Shown here piece after piece: positions 54,872-64,000 of a stretch of DNA of 64,000 bases. This DNA is from Aeromonas rivipollensis (GTDB taxonomy: Bacteria > Pseudomonadota > Gammaproteobacteria > Enterobacterales > Aeromonadaceae), in contig NZ_JAAILA010000008.1 of the NCBI RefSeq assembly GCF_010974825.1, positions 1-64,000 of the forward strand, read 5' to 3'. The position numbers and the translations under genes were made by a program. A model generated the notes under the pieces. That model saw only the letters and a list, made by a program, of their open reading frames with translations. It was not told the origin of the DNA and did no database searches. Numbering within the stretch: position 1 is the stretch's first letter; each line of letters begins with the position of its first letter.

Positions 54872-55720
54872 ATGAGCCTCTATTTGGGTCTGCCCCAGTG
54901 GTCACACCCGGCCTGGCCCGGCCAGCTACTGGGGGTGGGCGCCAAGCCTGCCGAACACCTCGCCCACTATGCCCGGGTGTTCAATACGGTGGAGGGCAAC
55001 ACCACCTTCTACGCCTCCCCCACCCCGGAAACGGTGCGCCGCTGGGCCGATGCGGTGCCGCCCCAGTTTCGCTTCAGCTTCAAGTTCCCGCAGGCCATCA
55101 GCCACCAGAGCGATCTGGTGAGCGCCGACAAACAGGTGACGGACTTCATTCAGCTGCTGGCGCCCCTGCACGACAAGCTGGGGCTGCTCAAGCTGCAACT
55201 GCCCGCCCGCTTCGGCCCCGCCGGCCTGCCACGCCTCGCCGCCTTCTTCGAGGGCTTGCCGCCGGATTTCACCTATGCCCTCGAGGTGCGCCACCCCGAC
55301 TTCTTCGCCAAGGGGGAGGCGGAGCGCACCCTTAACCGGCTGCTGATGGACAAAGGCATCAACCGCATCATGCTCGACAGCCGACCGCTCTTCTCGGTGC
55401 CCGCAACCACGCCGGCCCTCGTCGATGCCCAGGGCAAGAAGCCGCGCCTGCCGGTGCACCTGCTCGCCACGGCCAACAGCCCTGTGGTGCGCCTCATCGG
55501 CCTTCCTCATCCCGAGGACAATCACCCCTTTTTGCCCTCCTGGTTGCCCCATTGGAAACAATGGCTGGCAGAGGGGAAGGATCTCTACCTCTTTATCCAT
55601 ACCGCCGACAACGCCCGGGCCCCCGAATTGGCCCGTCAGGTCAGTCGGCTGCTCGGTCAGGAGATGGCCCCCTGGCCGGGGGAAAACGATCGCGCGCGCC
55701 AGGGCCTGCTGCCCTTTTAG
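54872..55720 (+). CDS. yecE: DUF72 family protein YecE
   Basis: A 282-aa TIM-barrel-like protein of unknown function. Family blocks are LYLGLPQWSHPAW at the N-terminus, NTVEGNTTFYASPTPETVRRWADAVP near residue 35, FRFSFKFPQAISH near 67 and YALEVRHPDFF near 132. It precedes cmoA-cmoB, as in E. coli. CAGGAA lies upstream of the ATG. Confidence 0.9.
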   Translation: MSLYLGLPQWSHPAWPGQLLGVGAKPAEHLAHYARVFNTVEGNTTFYASPTPETVRRWADAVPPQFRFSFKFPQAISHQSDLVSADKQVTDFIQLLAPLHDKLGLLKLQLPARFGPAGLPRLAAFFEGLPPDFTYALEVRHPDFFAKGEAERTLNRLLMDKGINRIMLDSRPLFSVPATTPALVDAQGKKPRLPVHLLATANSPVVRLIGLPHPEDNHPFLPSWLPHWKQWLAEGKDLYLFIHTADNARAPELARQVSRLLGQEMAPWPGENDRARQGLLPF

Positions 55721-55792
55721 CCGCTCCCTTCCCCGCCCCTGTTTCACCGCTAAAAAAAGCCGTTTTTTTGTGGCCCCACGGGGCTCGGCGTC

Positions 55793-57818
<2,026 letters not shown>

Positions 57819-57870
57819 CCGATGGCGGCTGTGGAAGTTACACTGACCCAATTCCAGGAAGCACAGTTAA

Positions 57871-58659
57871 ATGAATGACATGAAAAGCAAATTAAAAGGA
57901 ATGACCCTGCTCTCCCTGCTCAGTCTCGGCGGGTGTGTCAGTATGGAAAAAGCGCCCCCTGTCCCGACCCTGACGCTGGCAGAGCTTCGCAACGAGATAA
58001 GCTTGAGCGAGCAACGCCTGCAAACATCCATGGAACAGCAACAGAAGCAGTATGTGCAGCAACAGCACCTGCTGGTTCAGCTCAACACCGATGTCACCAA
58101 CATGAAAGAGTCCGTGAAGAAAGTCGACAGCAAGCTGGCTACCCTGCCACCCGAGCCCCCCAAACCCATGGCCATCCCGACCGAGAAGTGCCCGGCCCCG
58201 AGCCAGGGCCACACGGTCGACGGCAAGCTGCTGGTGGGTGAAGCCGAGTGGATCTGGGTCGATGCCGCCAACGATGCCTTCCAGGCACGGGTCGATACCG
58301 GCGCCACCACCTCCTCCATCAGCGCCCAGGAGATCACCATCTTCGAGCGCAACGGCAAGAACTGGGTACGCTTCTTCCTGAGCCACCAGGAGATGGACGA
58401 CAAGATCCAGATCGAGGCACCCCTGGTGCGTCACGTGCGGGTGCGTCAGGCCTCTGCCGACGACCTCGACCGCCGTCCCGTGGTGCGCCTCACAGTGCGC
58501 ATCGGCGACATGACCGAGAAGGCCGAGTTTACCCTCAAAGATCGCAGCGACATGACCTTCCCCGTGCTGCTGGGCCGTGAATTCTTGAAAGACATCGCCG
58601 TGGTCGACGTGGCCCGCGAGTATATCCAACCAAAACCCAAGCTCAAGGATGTAAAATAA
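57871..58659 (+). CDS. Retropepsin-like lipoprotein (putative ATP-dependent zinc protease family)
   Basis: A 262-aa lipoprotein. A lipobox LSLGGC ends at Cys22. A glutamine-rich coiled coil covers about residues 38-90. The C-terminal domain (about 118-255) matches the family named putative ATP-dependent zinc protease, which is really retropepsin-like: ARVDTGATTSSI places the catalytic Asp at residue 142, and VLLGREFL is the matching flap/core block. Dimerisation would complete the active site. The next two genes follow by 3 nt each, so a three-gene operon is clear. A role trimming a peptide made by the ATP-grasp partner is inference. Confidence 0.88.
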   Translation: MNDMKSKLKGMTLLSLLSLGGCVSMEKAPPVPTLTLAELRNEISLSEQRLQTSMEQQQKQYVQQQHLLVQLNTDVTNMKESVKKVDSKLATLPPEPPKPMAIPTEKCPAPSQGHTVDGKLLVGEAEWIWVDAANDAFQARVDTGATTSSISAQEITIFERNGKNWVRFFLSHQEMDDKIQIEAPLVRHVRVRQASADDLDRRPVVRLTVRIGDMTEKAEFTLKDRSDMTFPVLLGREFLKDIAVVDVAREYIQPKPKLKDVK

Positions 58660-58662
58660 TCC

Positions 58663-60201
58663 ATGGTTTCCCGTAAGCCGTTCTATCTGCTGGTCGCCCT
58701 GCTGTTCATTGTCGGCCTGGGAATGACGTTTTATCACCATGTCGCCCTGGACGTGCCCCTCACGCCCGGTGAAAAACGTCAGATCTGGTCTATCGAAGCC
58801 AAGCTCGAGTTCGAGGCGACCGGCGAGCCGGTGATCGCCTCCCTGGCCATTCCGGGCACCCAGCCCGGCTTCACCCTGATGAACGAGAATGCCGCGAGCC
58901 CGGGCTACGGCCTGTCGTTCGTGGAAAAAGACGGGGATGCCCGCGCCGAGTGGTCCATTCGCAGCGCCTCCGGCCGCCAGGAGCTCTACTACCGGGTCGA
59001 CATGATGGCGGATGCCCATGCCAAGCCCGCCGCCAACCCCCTGCCGCCCGCCATCGAGAAGCAGATCGAGAGTGAGCCTTACGCCACCGCGATGAAGCAG
59101 ATCCTCGAGCGCGCCCAGGAGCGTTCCGCCGACGGCTACACCCTGACCCGCGAGATCATCAAGGAGATCGAGAAGCAGGAACAGAACGCCGAGCTGCTCA
59201 AGTCTCACAAGAGCCGCGCCAGCTTGATCGCCGAGCTGCTCAACAACGCCGAGGTGCCGGCGCGCGTGGTGCACGCCCTGAGCCTGGAAGACGGTCGCCG
59301 TCGTCAGGAGCTGGTGGACTACCTGCAGGTGTTCAACAGCCCGACCGACTACAAGCTGTTCAACCCGCAAACCGGCGAACAGGGGCAACCGGGCAACCTG
59401 CTGCTGTGGGAATACAACTCAGGCGCCCTGCTGGACGTGACCGGCGGCCACAACTCCCGCGTCACCTTCTCGATGATCGAGCAGGAGCAACCGGTGAACG
59501 TGGCCCTGGCGCAGAAGTTCGAAAAATCAGAGATGATGAACTTCTCCATCCACAGCCTGCCGCTGGAAGAGCAGGCCCTGTTCAAGGGTCTGCTGCTGAT
59601 CCCCATCGGTGTGCTCATGGTGGTGTTCCTGCGGGTACTGGTGGGGATCAAGACCTCGGGCACCTTCATGCCGGTGCTGATCGCGGTCGCCTTCATCCAG
59701 ACTTCCCTGGTCACCGGTCTCATCGGCTTCCTGCTGATCGTCGGCACCGGCCTGGTGATCCGCTCCTACCTCTCAAGGCTCAACCTACTGCTGGTGGCCC
59801 GAATATCGGCGATCATCATCATGGTGATCTCGATGATCGGCATCTTCTCGGCCTTTGCCTTCAAGCTGGGGCTGACCGACGGCATGAAGATCACCTTCTT
59901 CCCGATGATCATCCTCTCCTGGACCATAGAGCGGATGTCCATCCTGTGGGAAGAAGAGGGCCCCAAAGAGGTGTTCCGTCAGGGCGGCGGCTCCCTGCTG
60001 GTGGCGGTCATCGCCTACCTGGCCATGGACAACGAGCTCATTCGTCACCTCACCTTCAACTTCCTCGGCCTGCAACTGGTGCTGATGGCCACCGTGCTGG
60101 TGATGGGTAACTACACCGGCTACAAGCTGAGCGAGCTCAAGCGCTTCAAGCCGCTGGTGGACGAGATGAAGTCCGGTGCCACCCCGGGTAAGGACAAGTA
60201 A
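58663..60201 (+). CDS. Inactive transglutaminase-like domain fused to seven transmembrane helices
   Basis: A 512-aa inner-membrane protein. One N-terminal helix (residues 7-25) leads to a periplasmic transglutaminase-like domain (about 30-300), and about seven helices follow (about 308-490). There is no cysteine in the whole protein, so the transglutaminase fold cannot be a thiol enzyme. The conserved core NNAEVPARVVHALSL near residue 190 remains. It fits the family described as inactive transglutaminase fused to 7TM. It sits between the protease-like lipoprotein and the ATP-grasp gene, probably as sensor or scaffold. Confidence 0.88.
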   Translation: MVSRKPFYLLVALLFIVGLGMTFYHHVALDVPLTPGEKRQIWSIEAKLEFEATGEPVIASLAIPGTQPGFTLMNENAASPGYGLSFVEKDGDARAEWSIRSASGRQELYYRVDMMADAHAKPAANPLPPAIEKQIESEPYATAMKQILERAQERSADGYTLTREIIKEIEKQEQNAELLKSHKSRASLIAELLNNAEVPARVVHALSLEDGRRRQELVDYLQVFNSPTDYKLFNPQTGEQGQPGNLLLWEYNSGALLDVTGGHNSRVTFSMIEQEQPVNVALAQKFEKSEMMNFSIHSLPLEEQALFKGLLLIPIGVLMVVFLRVLVGIKTSGTFMPVLIAVAFIQTSLVTGLIGFLLIVGTGLVIRSYLSRLNLLLVARISAIIIMVISMIGIFSAFAFKLGLTDGMKITFFPMIILSWTIERMSILWEEEGPKEVFRQGGGSLLVAVIAYLAMDNELIRHLTFNFLGLQLVLMATVLVMGNYTGYKLSELKRFKPLVDEMKSGATPGKDK

Positions 60202-60204
60202 CAG

Positions 60205-61170
60205 ATGTGGTTCTGGCAGAAATACACCAGTCCGTGGAGCCTGTCCCAGGCAGGCATCCTCGGCATGAACAAACGCAACCACTCCTACATCAGCCGCTAC
60301 AACCCGCGTCGTCTCTACCCGCTGGTGGATGACAAGCTCAAGACCAAGCGCATCGCGCTGGATGCGGGGGTGACGGTGCCTGAACTCATCGGAACCATAC
60401 GCGAGCAGCACGACGTGACCCGCATCACCGAGCTGGTCAAGGATTGGCCGGGCTTCTGCATCAAGCCGGCCCGCGGCTCGGGGGGCAAGGGGATACTGGT
60501 GATCCTGCGCCAGCAAGAGGGCAGCTTCTACAAGCCCAACGGCAGCGCCTCCACCGGTCAGGATCTGGAGCGTCATGTCTCCAACATACTGGCGGGCCTC
60601 TATTCCCTGGGCGGCAAGCCCGACGTGGCGCTGGTGGAAGGCCTCATCAACTTCGATGACGTGTTCGACGGCTACTCCTTCGAAGGGGTCCCCGATGCCC
60701 GGGTGATCATCTTCAAGGGCTTCCCCGTGATGGCCATGATGCGCCTCTCCACCGCCGCCTCCGACGGCAAGGCAAACCTGCACCAGGGCGCCGTGGGGGT
60801 GGGTCTGTGCCTGCGCACCGGTCGCGCCCTGCGGGCGGTTCAGTTTGGCAACCCGCTGCGCCATCACCCGGACACAGGTCTGGATCTCTACGATCTCAAG
60901 GTGCCCCACTGGGATACCCTGCTGACCCTGGCCGCCTCCTGCTACGAGATGTCGGGTCTGGGCTACATCGGCACCGACATGGTGCTCGACAAGTTCCGCG
61001 GCCCCATGCTGCTGGAGCTCAACGCCCGTCCCGGCCTCGCCATCCAGATAGCCAACGGTCGCGGCCTGGTGCCCAATCTCAAGACCATAGAGAAGCTGGG
61101 TCAGGTCAAGATGAACGTGGAGCAGCGGGTCAACTTCGCCAAGGATCACTTCGGTATCTTCGACGAATAG
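60205..61170 (+). CDS. RimK-related alpha-L-glutamate ligase homologue (ATP-grasp)
   Basis: A 321-aa ATP-grasp protein. The nucleotide-binding part shows FCIKPARGSGGKGILVI near residue 88, and the metal-binding end has LLELNARPGLAIQIANG near 270. The N-terminus MWFWQKYTSPWSLSQAGILG is a family hallmark. ATP-grasp ligases of this type join an amino acid or peptide to a carboxylate; the substrate here is unknown. It lies 3 nt after the 7TM gene and is followed by a strong terminator. Confidence 0.88.
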   Translation: MWFWQKYTSPWSLSQAGILGMNKRNHSYISRYNPRRLYPLVDDKLKTKRIALDAGVTVPELIGTIREQHDVTRITELVKDWPGFCIKPARGSGGKGILVILRQQEGSFYKPNGSASTGQDLERHVSNILAGLYSLGGKPDVALVEGLINFDDVFDGYSFEGVPDARVIIFKGFPVMAMMRLSTAASDGKANLHQGAVGVGLCLRTGRALRAVQFGNPLRHHPDTGLDLYDLKVPHWDTLLTLAASCYEMSGLGYIGTDMVLDKFRGPMLLELNARPGLAIQIANGRGLVPNLKTIEKLGQVKMNVEQRVNFAKDHFGIFDE

Positions 61171-61190
61171 CCTGCCCTCACTCCTGCAAA

Positions 61191-61216
61191 AACGCGCCAA
61201 CAGGCGCGTTTTTTTA
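61191..61216 (+). terminator. Terminator of the protease/7TM/ATP-grasp operon
   Basis: AACGCGCC, AACA, GGCGCGTT followed by TTTTT, 20 nt after the stop codon. Confidence 0.9.
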
Positions 61217-61484
61217 TGGCCGGCCATGGGCAACTCCGGAAGACGCCAGGGAAGGCCGATCCCCGTCACATCCCATGGCAACCCCCCTTCAACGGGCTGG
61301 CACAAGGGGATAAGCTCCCATGGCAGCAGTTGCCGCGACGGGCAGGTGGATGGCGGGCTTATCCCCATCCGCTTGCCCCGCAACGCACAGACCCTGCCAG
61401 GAGGGCGCCTAATCTCGGCGACAAAGCAGTCTCTCGATGGTAGATTAATCAAATCAAATAGATAGCATCGATCGGGTTTCCCCT
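61217..61484. repeat. Structured region upstream of oxyR sharing a motif with the cmoA leader
   Basis: A perfect 10-bp inverted repeat (GGGGATAAGC at 61306-61315, GCTTATCCCC at 61357-61366) encloses a small hairpin GGCA/TGCC (61322-61334). TCCCATGGCA occurs twice (about 61270 and 61317). The right copy resembles 55909-55944 in the cmoA leader (CCATGGCA...TGCCGC...ACGG, then GGCT-ATCCCCAT). The last 60 nt are AT-rich and hold the oxyR promoter. No gene is seen. Confidence 0.5.
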
Positions 61485-62399
61485 ATGCAACGTTGGCCCA
61501 GCCTGAAACAGCTGCAGTATCTGGTCGCTCTGGACGAGCACAAGAATTTCAATCGCGCCGCCAAGGCCTGTCATGTCAGCCAGTCCACCCTGAGTACCGG
61601 GATCCAGACTCTGGAGGACATGATGAACCTGCAACTGGTGGAGCGTGACCACAAGAGCTTCATCATGACGCCGGTCGGCATGGAGATAGTCGCGCGGGCG
61701 CGCAACCTGCTCTCCGATGCCCGGGATCTGATGGAGCTCGGCCAGCAGCAGGGGGGCGTCATGCACGGCACAGTCCGCCTGGGCTGCATCCCCACCATAG
61801 CCCCCTTCCTGCTGAGCAAGCTGCTGCAGGTGTGCGGCAAGGCCTATCCGGAGCTGGAGCTGCTGCTGCGGGAAGACACCACCACCAATCTGCTCAAGCA
61901 GCTGGAGCAGGGGCAGCTCGACTTGCTGATCCTGGCGCTGCCGGTGGAAATAGGCGGCTTTCACAGCAAGACGGTGGGGCTGGATCCCTTCCATATGGTG
62001 ATGCCGTCAGATATGGCTGCCACTTTGCACATGCCGTTCGACTACAAGGAGCTGCCCAATCAGAGCATCTTCCTGCTGGAGCGGGAGCACTGCCTGACCG
62101 AGCACGCGGTGAGTGCCTGCCGGCTGCGGGACAAGAGCAAGATCAACCCCTTCGCCGCCACCAGTCTGCACACCCTGGTGCAGATGGTGGGCGCCGGCCT
62201 TGGCACCACCTTCCTGCCCCAGATGGCCATAGATGCAGGCATCCTCGACAACTCGGATCTGGTGGCCATCCCCCTGCCCGGGGAGAAGCCCTATCGCGAG
62301 ATTGGCCTGGTGTGGCGCCCCAGCACCACCCGGGTGCAGACCTTCTACAAGATTGCCGAGCTGCTCACGCCGCTGATAAGTCCCAAGGCGGCGGACTGA
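61485..62399 (+). CDS. oxyR: LysR-family peroxide-sensing regulator OxyR
   Basis: A 304-aa LysR-type activator. The N-terminal helix-turn-helix is MQRWPSLKQLQYLVALDEHKNF with VSQSTLSTGIQTLED. The effector domain carries two Cys nine residues apart in REHCLTEHAVSAC near residues 200-209, the OxyR disulfide switch, and the OxyR-like IPTIAPFLL and ATSLHTLVQMVGAGLGTTFLP. Peroxide oxidises the pair and activates antioxidant genes. No catalase gene is adjacent. Confidence 0.92.
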   Translation: MQRWPSLKQLQYLVALDEHKNFNRAAKACHVSQSTLSTGIQTLEDMMNLQLVERDHKSFIMTPVGMEIVARARNLLSDARDLMELGQQQGGVMHGTVRLGCIPTIAPFLLSKLLQVCGKAYPELELLLREDTTTNLLKQLEQGQLDLLILALPVEIGGFHSKTVGLDPFHMVMPSDMAATLHMPFDYKELPNQSIFLLEREHCLTEHAVSACRLRDKSKINPFAATSLHTLVQMVGAGLGTTFLPQMAIDAGILDNSDLVAIPLPGEKPYREIGLVWRPSTTRVQTFYKIAELLTPLISPKAAD

Positions 62400-62516
62400 C
62401 GACTGGCTCGCCGGGGGCCCTTTCTCTGCCCTCGGCAAGTTTTTATGCTATCGCTGTTCAGGTTCCAGGCAGGAACATCGTCTATGATGAATCCCGTGCC
62501 CTATCAAGGAGTTGAG

Positions 62517-62966
62517 ATGTTTCGCACCTTGCTTCCGCCCCTGCTGGCCCTGCTTGTCGTCGCCTGCTCCAGTACCCCGGAGCCGCCCCCTCCTGCCCGC
62601 CAGGCCAGTGCCTTCGACGGCTTCTATCAACAGTGGCGCGGCGTCCCCTATCGCATGGGCGGCACCAATCGCGCCGGCCTCGACTGCTCCGCCTTCACCC
62701 AGCTTGCCTACCAGCAGGTGCTGGGCTTCACCCTGCCCCGCACCACTGAATCCCAGGCCAGCCTCGGCCGCCCGGTGGACAGATACCGCCTGCAGCACGG
62801 GGATCTGGTGTTCTTCAAGACCGGCTGGCAGCAGTACCACGTCGGCGTCTATACCGGTGCCGGGGAGTTCATTCACGCCTCCACCAGCAAGGGGGTGATC
62901 CGCTCGCGCCTCGACAACGTCTACTGGAACAGCCGCTACTGGCAGGCCCGCCGCCTGACCCAGTAG
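62517..62966 (+). CDS. nlpC: NlpC/P60-family peptidoglycan endopeptidase lipoprotein
   Basis: A 149-aa lipoprotein with signal MFRTLLPPLLALLVVACSS (lipobox VVAC, Cys17). The NlpC/P60 cysteine peptidase domain has the nucleophile in GLDCSAFTQ near residue 61, catalytic His in YHVGVYTG near 111 and a third polar residue in FIHASTSKG near 123. It should cut D-Glu-diaminopimelate or DAP-DAP stem-peptide bonds. ATG 62517 has an AAGGAG ribosome-binding site. Similar in length to E. coli NlpC; other NlpC/Spr paralogues are possible. Confidence 0.88.
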   Translation: MFRTLLPPLLALLVVACSSTPEPPPPARQASAFDGFYQQWRGVPYRMGGTNRAGLDCSAFTQLAYQQVLGFTLPRTTESQASLGRPVDRYRLQHGDLVFFKTGWQQYHVGVYTGAGEFIHASTSKGVIRSRLDNVYWNSRYWQARRLTQ

Positions 62967-62987
62967 CCGCCACCAACGAACACCAAA

Positions 62988-63005
62988 AAGGCCCCAAGGG
63001 GCCTT
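62988..63005 (+). terminator. Terminator of the NlpC/P60 gene
   Basis: AAGGCCC, CAAG, GGGCCTT followed by CTTCTTT, and A-rich before; it also serves the convergent gene ending at 63030. Confidence 0.75.
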
Positions 63006-63029
63006 CTTCTTTATGTGCCGCGCAGAGGC

Positions 63030-63323
63030 TCAGTGCTTGCGGTGCCAGCGGGGCGAGGTGGCTCGCTCGCCCCAGGGGGTCACGCAGGGCAGCAGGGCCC
63101 CTTCGATCAGCCCATCGCTTGCTGCCAGCGCCTCGGCAATCTTCTCGTGGAGCAGCCGCAGCAGGTTTTTGTCCTGCTCCGCCAGGGAGTGACCCGCGGC
63201 GAAATACTCGCGCTGATGTTGCAGCGCCAGCTTCTGGGCAAATTCATAGGTGTTGAAACTGTCCGGCATGCGCTCGATCACATCGTCCAGCCGGGCCAGC
63301 AGGCTGTGCAATTCCCTGGTCAT
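63030..63323 (-). CDS. Small hypothetical helical protein
   Basis: A 97-aa protein of unknown function, predicted mostly helical and soluble. It begins MTRELHSLLARLDDVIERMP and includes FAQKLALQHQREYF and LLRLLHEKIAEALAAS. No known motif. GGAGAG lies 6 nt before the ATG, which supports a real gene. It is divergent from the aldehyde dehydrogenase gene. Confidence 0.7.
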   Translation of the reverse strand: MTRELHSLLARLDDVIERMPDSFNTYEFAQKLALQHQREYFAAGHSLAEQDKNLLRLLHEKIAEALAASDGLIEGALLPCVTPWGERATSPRWHRKH

Positions 63324-63494
63324 GTGCTGCTCTCCATTTGAGTTGATGATTGAAAACTACCCCTTATTGGATAATTCACCAATCGAGATACCCCCAAACT
63401 GTGTGGCCGAGCACAGTTCCATCGGAGAACCCACTCATCCACCCTTGCTCTGGCACGCCCTTGTTTACAAGCTGGCAACAAGCCGGTAGGCTTA

Positions 63495-63514
63495 GACCGA
63501 CTAATCAGTCGGTC
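63495..63514. promoter_or_regulatory. TetR-type operator candidate upstream of the aldehyde dehydrogenase
   Basis: GACCGACTAATCAGTCGGTC, an inverted repeat with 8-bp arms and a 4-nt centre. ACCGACT/AGTCGGT arms are frequent in TetR-family operators. It lies 21 nt before the start codon, where a bound repressor would block expression. The regulator is not in this window. Confidence 0.7.
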
Positions 63515-63535
63515 AATTTTTGTGCGGAGCATGCC

Positions 63536-64000
63536 ATGGAAGCCATACGAACAGAGTCCCCAGACAAGTTCTCCCTGCCCGAGCAGGTGAACCGCCTCAA
63601 GCGGGCCTGTCAGGCCCATCCCATGCCGAGCCTGGAGCAACGCCGCAACCGGCTGAGCGCACTCAAGGGGGCCCTGCTCGCCCACAAGCAACCCCTGTGC
63701 GACGCCCTGGCCCTGGACTATGGCCAGCGCAGCGACTACGACAGTCTGGTCGCCGACATACTGCCCTGCGTCATGCAGATCAACTACAGCCTGAAACGGC
63801 TCAAGGGCTGGATGAGGCCGGCGCGGCGCCACCCCGGCCTGCTGCTGGCCCCCGCCAGGGTCGAGGTGCACTATCAGCCTCTGGGCGTCATCGGCATCAT
63901 GGTGCCCTGGAACTTCCCTGTGATGCTGAGCCTGGGGCCCCTCATAGGCACCATCGCCGCCGGCAACAGAGCCATGATCAAGCTCTCCGAGTTCACCCCC
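63536..64000 (+). CDS. Coniferyl-type aldehyde dehydrogenase, 5' part
   Basis: The first 155 residues of an NAD(P)-dependent aldehyde dehydrogenase; the frame is still open at the window edge. The N-terminal NAD domain shows YQPLGVIGIMVPWNFPVML near residue 112 (the WNFP motif) and AAGNRAMIKLSEFTP near 141 (cofactor-binding Lys). The class 3-like N-terminus and the LKRLKGWMRPARR segment resemble coniferyl aldehyde dehydrogenases. The catalytic Cys and Glu lie outside. ATG 63536 has GGAG 7 nt upstream. Likely TetR-regulated. Confidence 0.85.
   Translation, partial: MEAIRTESPDKFSLPEQVNRLKRACQAHPMPSLEQRRNRLSALKGALLAHKQPLCDALALDYGQRSDYDSLVADILPCVMQINYSLKRLKGWMRPARRHPGLLLAPARVEVHYQPLGVIGIMVPWNFPVMLSLGPLIGTIAAGNRAMIKLSEFTP

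Noticed and set aside
55752-55791. A minus-strand terminator ending an RNA antisense to the cmoA leader
   Set aside because: GCCG/CGGC with a T run exists on the minus strand, but G·U pairs in two of the hairpins fit only the plus strand, so the plus orientation was preferred. A minus-strand RNA is not fully excluded.

Overview
The window reads as a chromosomal segment of a gammaproteobacterium, most likely Aeromonas. The GC content is high and genes are tightly packed. Gene order follows the Enterobacterales/Vibrionales core: seqA-pgm, ybfF, ybfE-fldA, fur, glnS; aspS-yebC; yecE, cmoA-cmoB. A chitin/GlcNAc block (chitobiase, nagE, nagB-nagA-nagC) fits an aquatic chitin user. There is no prophage, insertion sequence, integron or CRISPR array. 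The last gene runs off the right edge. The genus is an inference from gene content and sequence resemblance, not from a search.

Layout. 1-9.9 kb: an exo/endonuclease-phosphatase lipoprotein, yciA thioesterase, a YeeZ-like dehydratase behind an attenuator-like leader, a GalR-like regulator, slt, a dual GGDEF/EAL protein, and raiA with a consensus CRP site. 10-16 kb: two identical tRNA-Tyr genes, then tamA-tamB. 16.5-26.2 kb: a small membrane protein, ppiC, then an apparently single operon DUF1499-ynjA-(TVP38/flavin disulfide reductase fusion)-ynjB-ynjC-ynjD-ynjF, followed by an mltB-type transglycosylase. 26.2-35.2 kb: a divergent MarR/EamA pair with two matching palindromes, then the seqA-pgm to glnS core block. 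35.7-41.8 kb: an exported molybdenum hydroxylase operon (Tat-type large subunit, 2Fe-2S subunit, three-haem cytochrome c, XdhC, MocA-like). 42-49.8 kb: the chitobiose/GlcNAc regulon with candidate NagC and CRP sites. 49.8-57.8 kb: eptA with the remnant of a second copy, yebC, aspS, yecE, cmoAB. 57.9-61.2 kb: a three-gene operon encoding a retropepsin-like lipoprotein, a Cys-less transglutaminase-like 7TM protein and an ATP-grasp ligase homologue. 61.5-64 kb: oxyR, an NlpC/P60 lipoprotein, a small unknown gene, and the start of a coniferyl-type aldehyde dehydrogenase behind a TetR-type palindrome.

The observations that look least described are: (i) a three-way-junction RNA with a terminator ending 16 nt before the YeeZ-like gene on the minus strand; (ii) a chain of hairpins between a promoter-like sequence and cmoA, ending in two mutually exclusive hairpins at the ribosome-binding region; (iii) the protease/7TM/ATP-grasp operon; (iv) the TVP38-reductase fusion replacing separate ydjX/ydjZ-type genes in the ynj cluster; and (v) the eptA tail duplication. 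RNA structures were found by eye from one sequence, so they have no covariation support.
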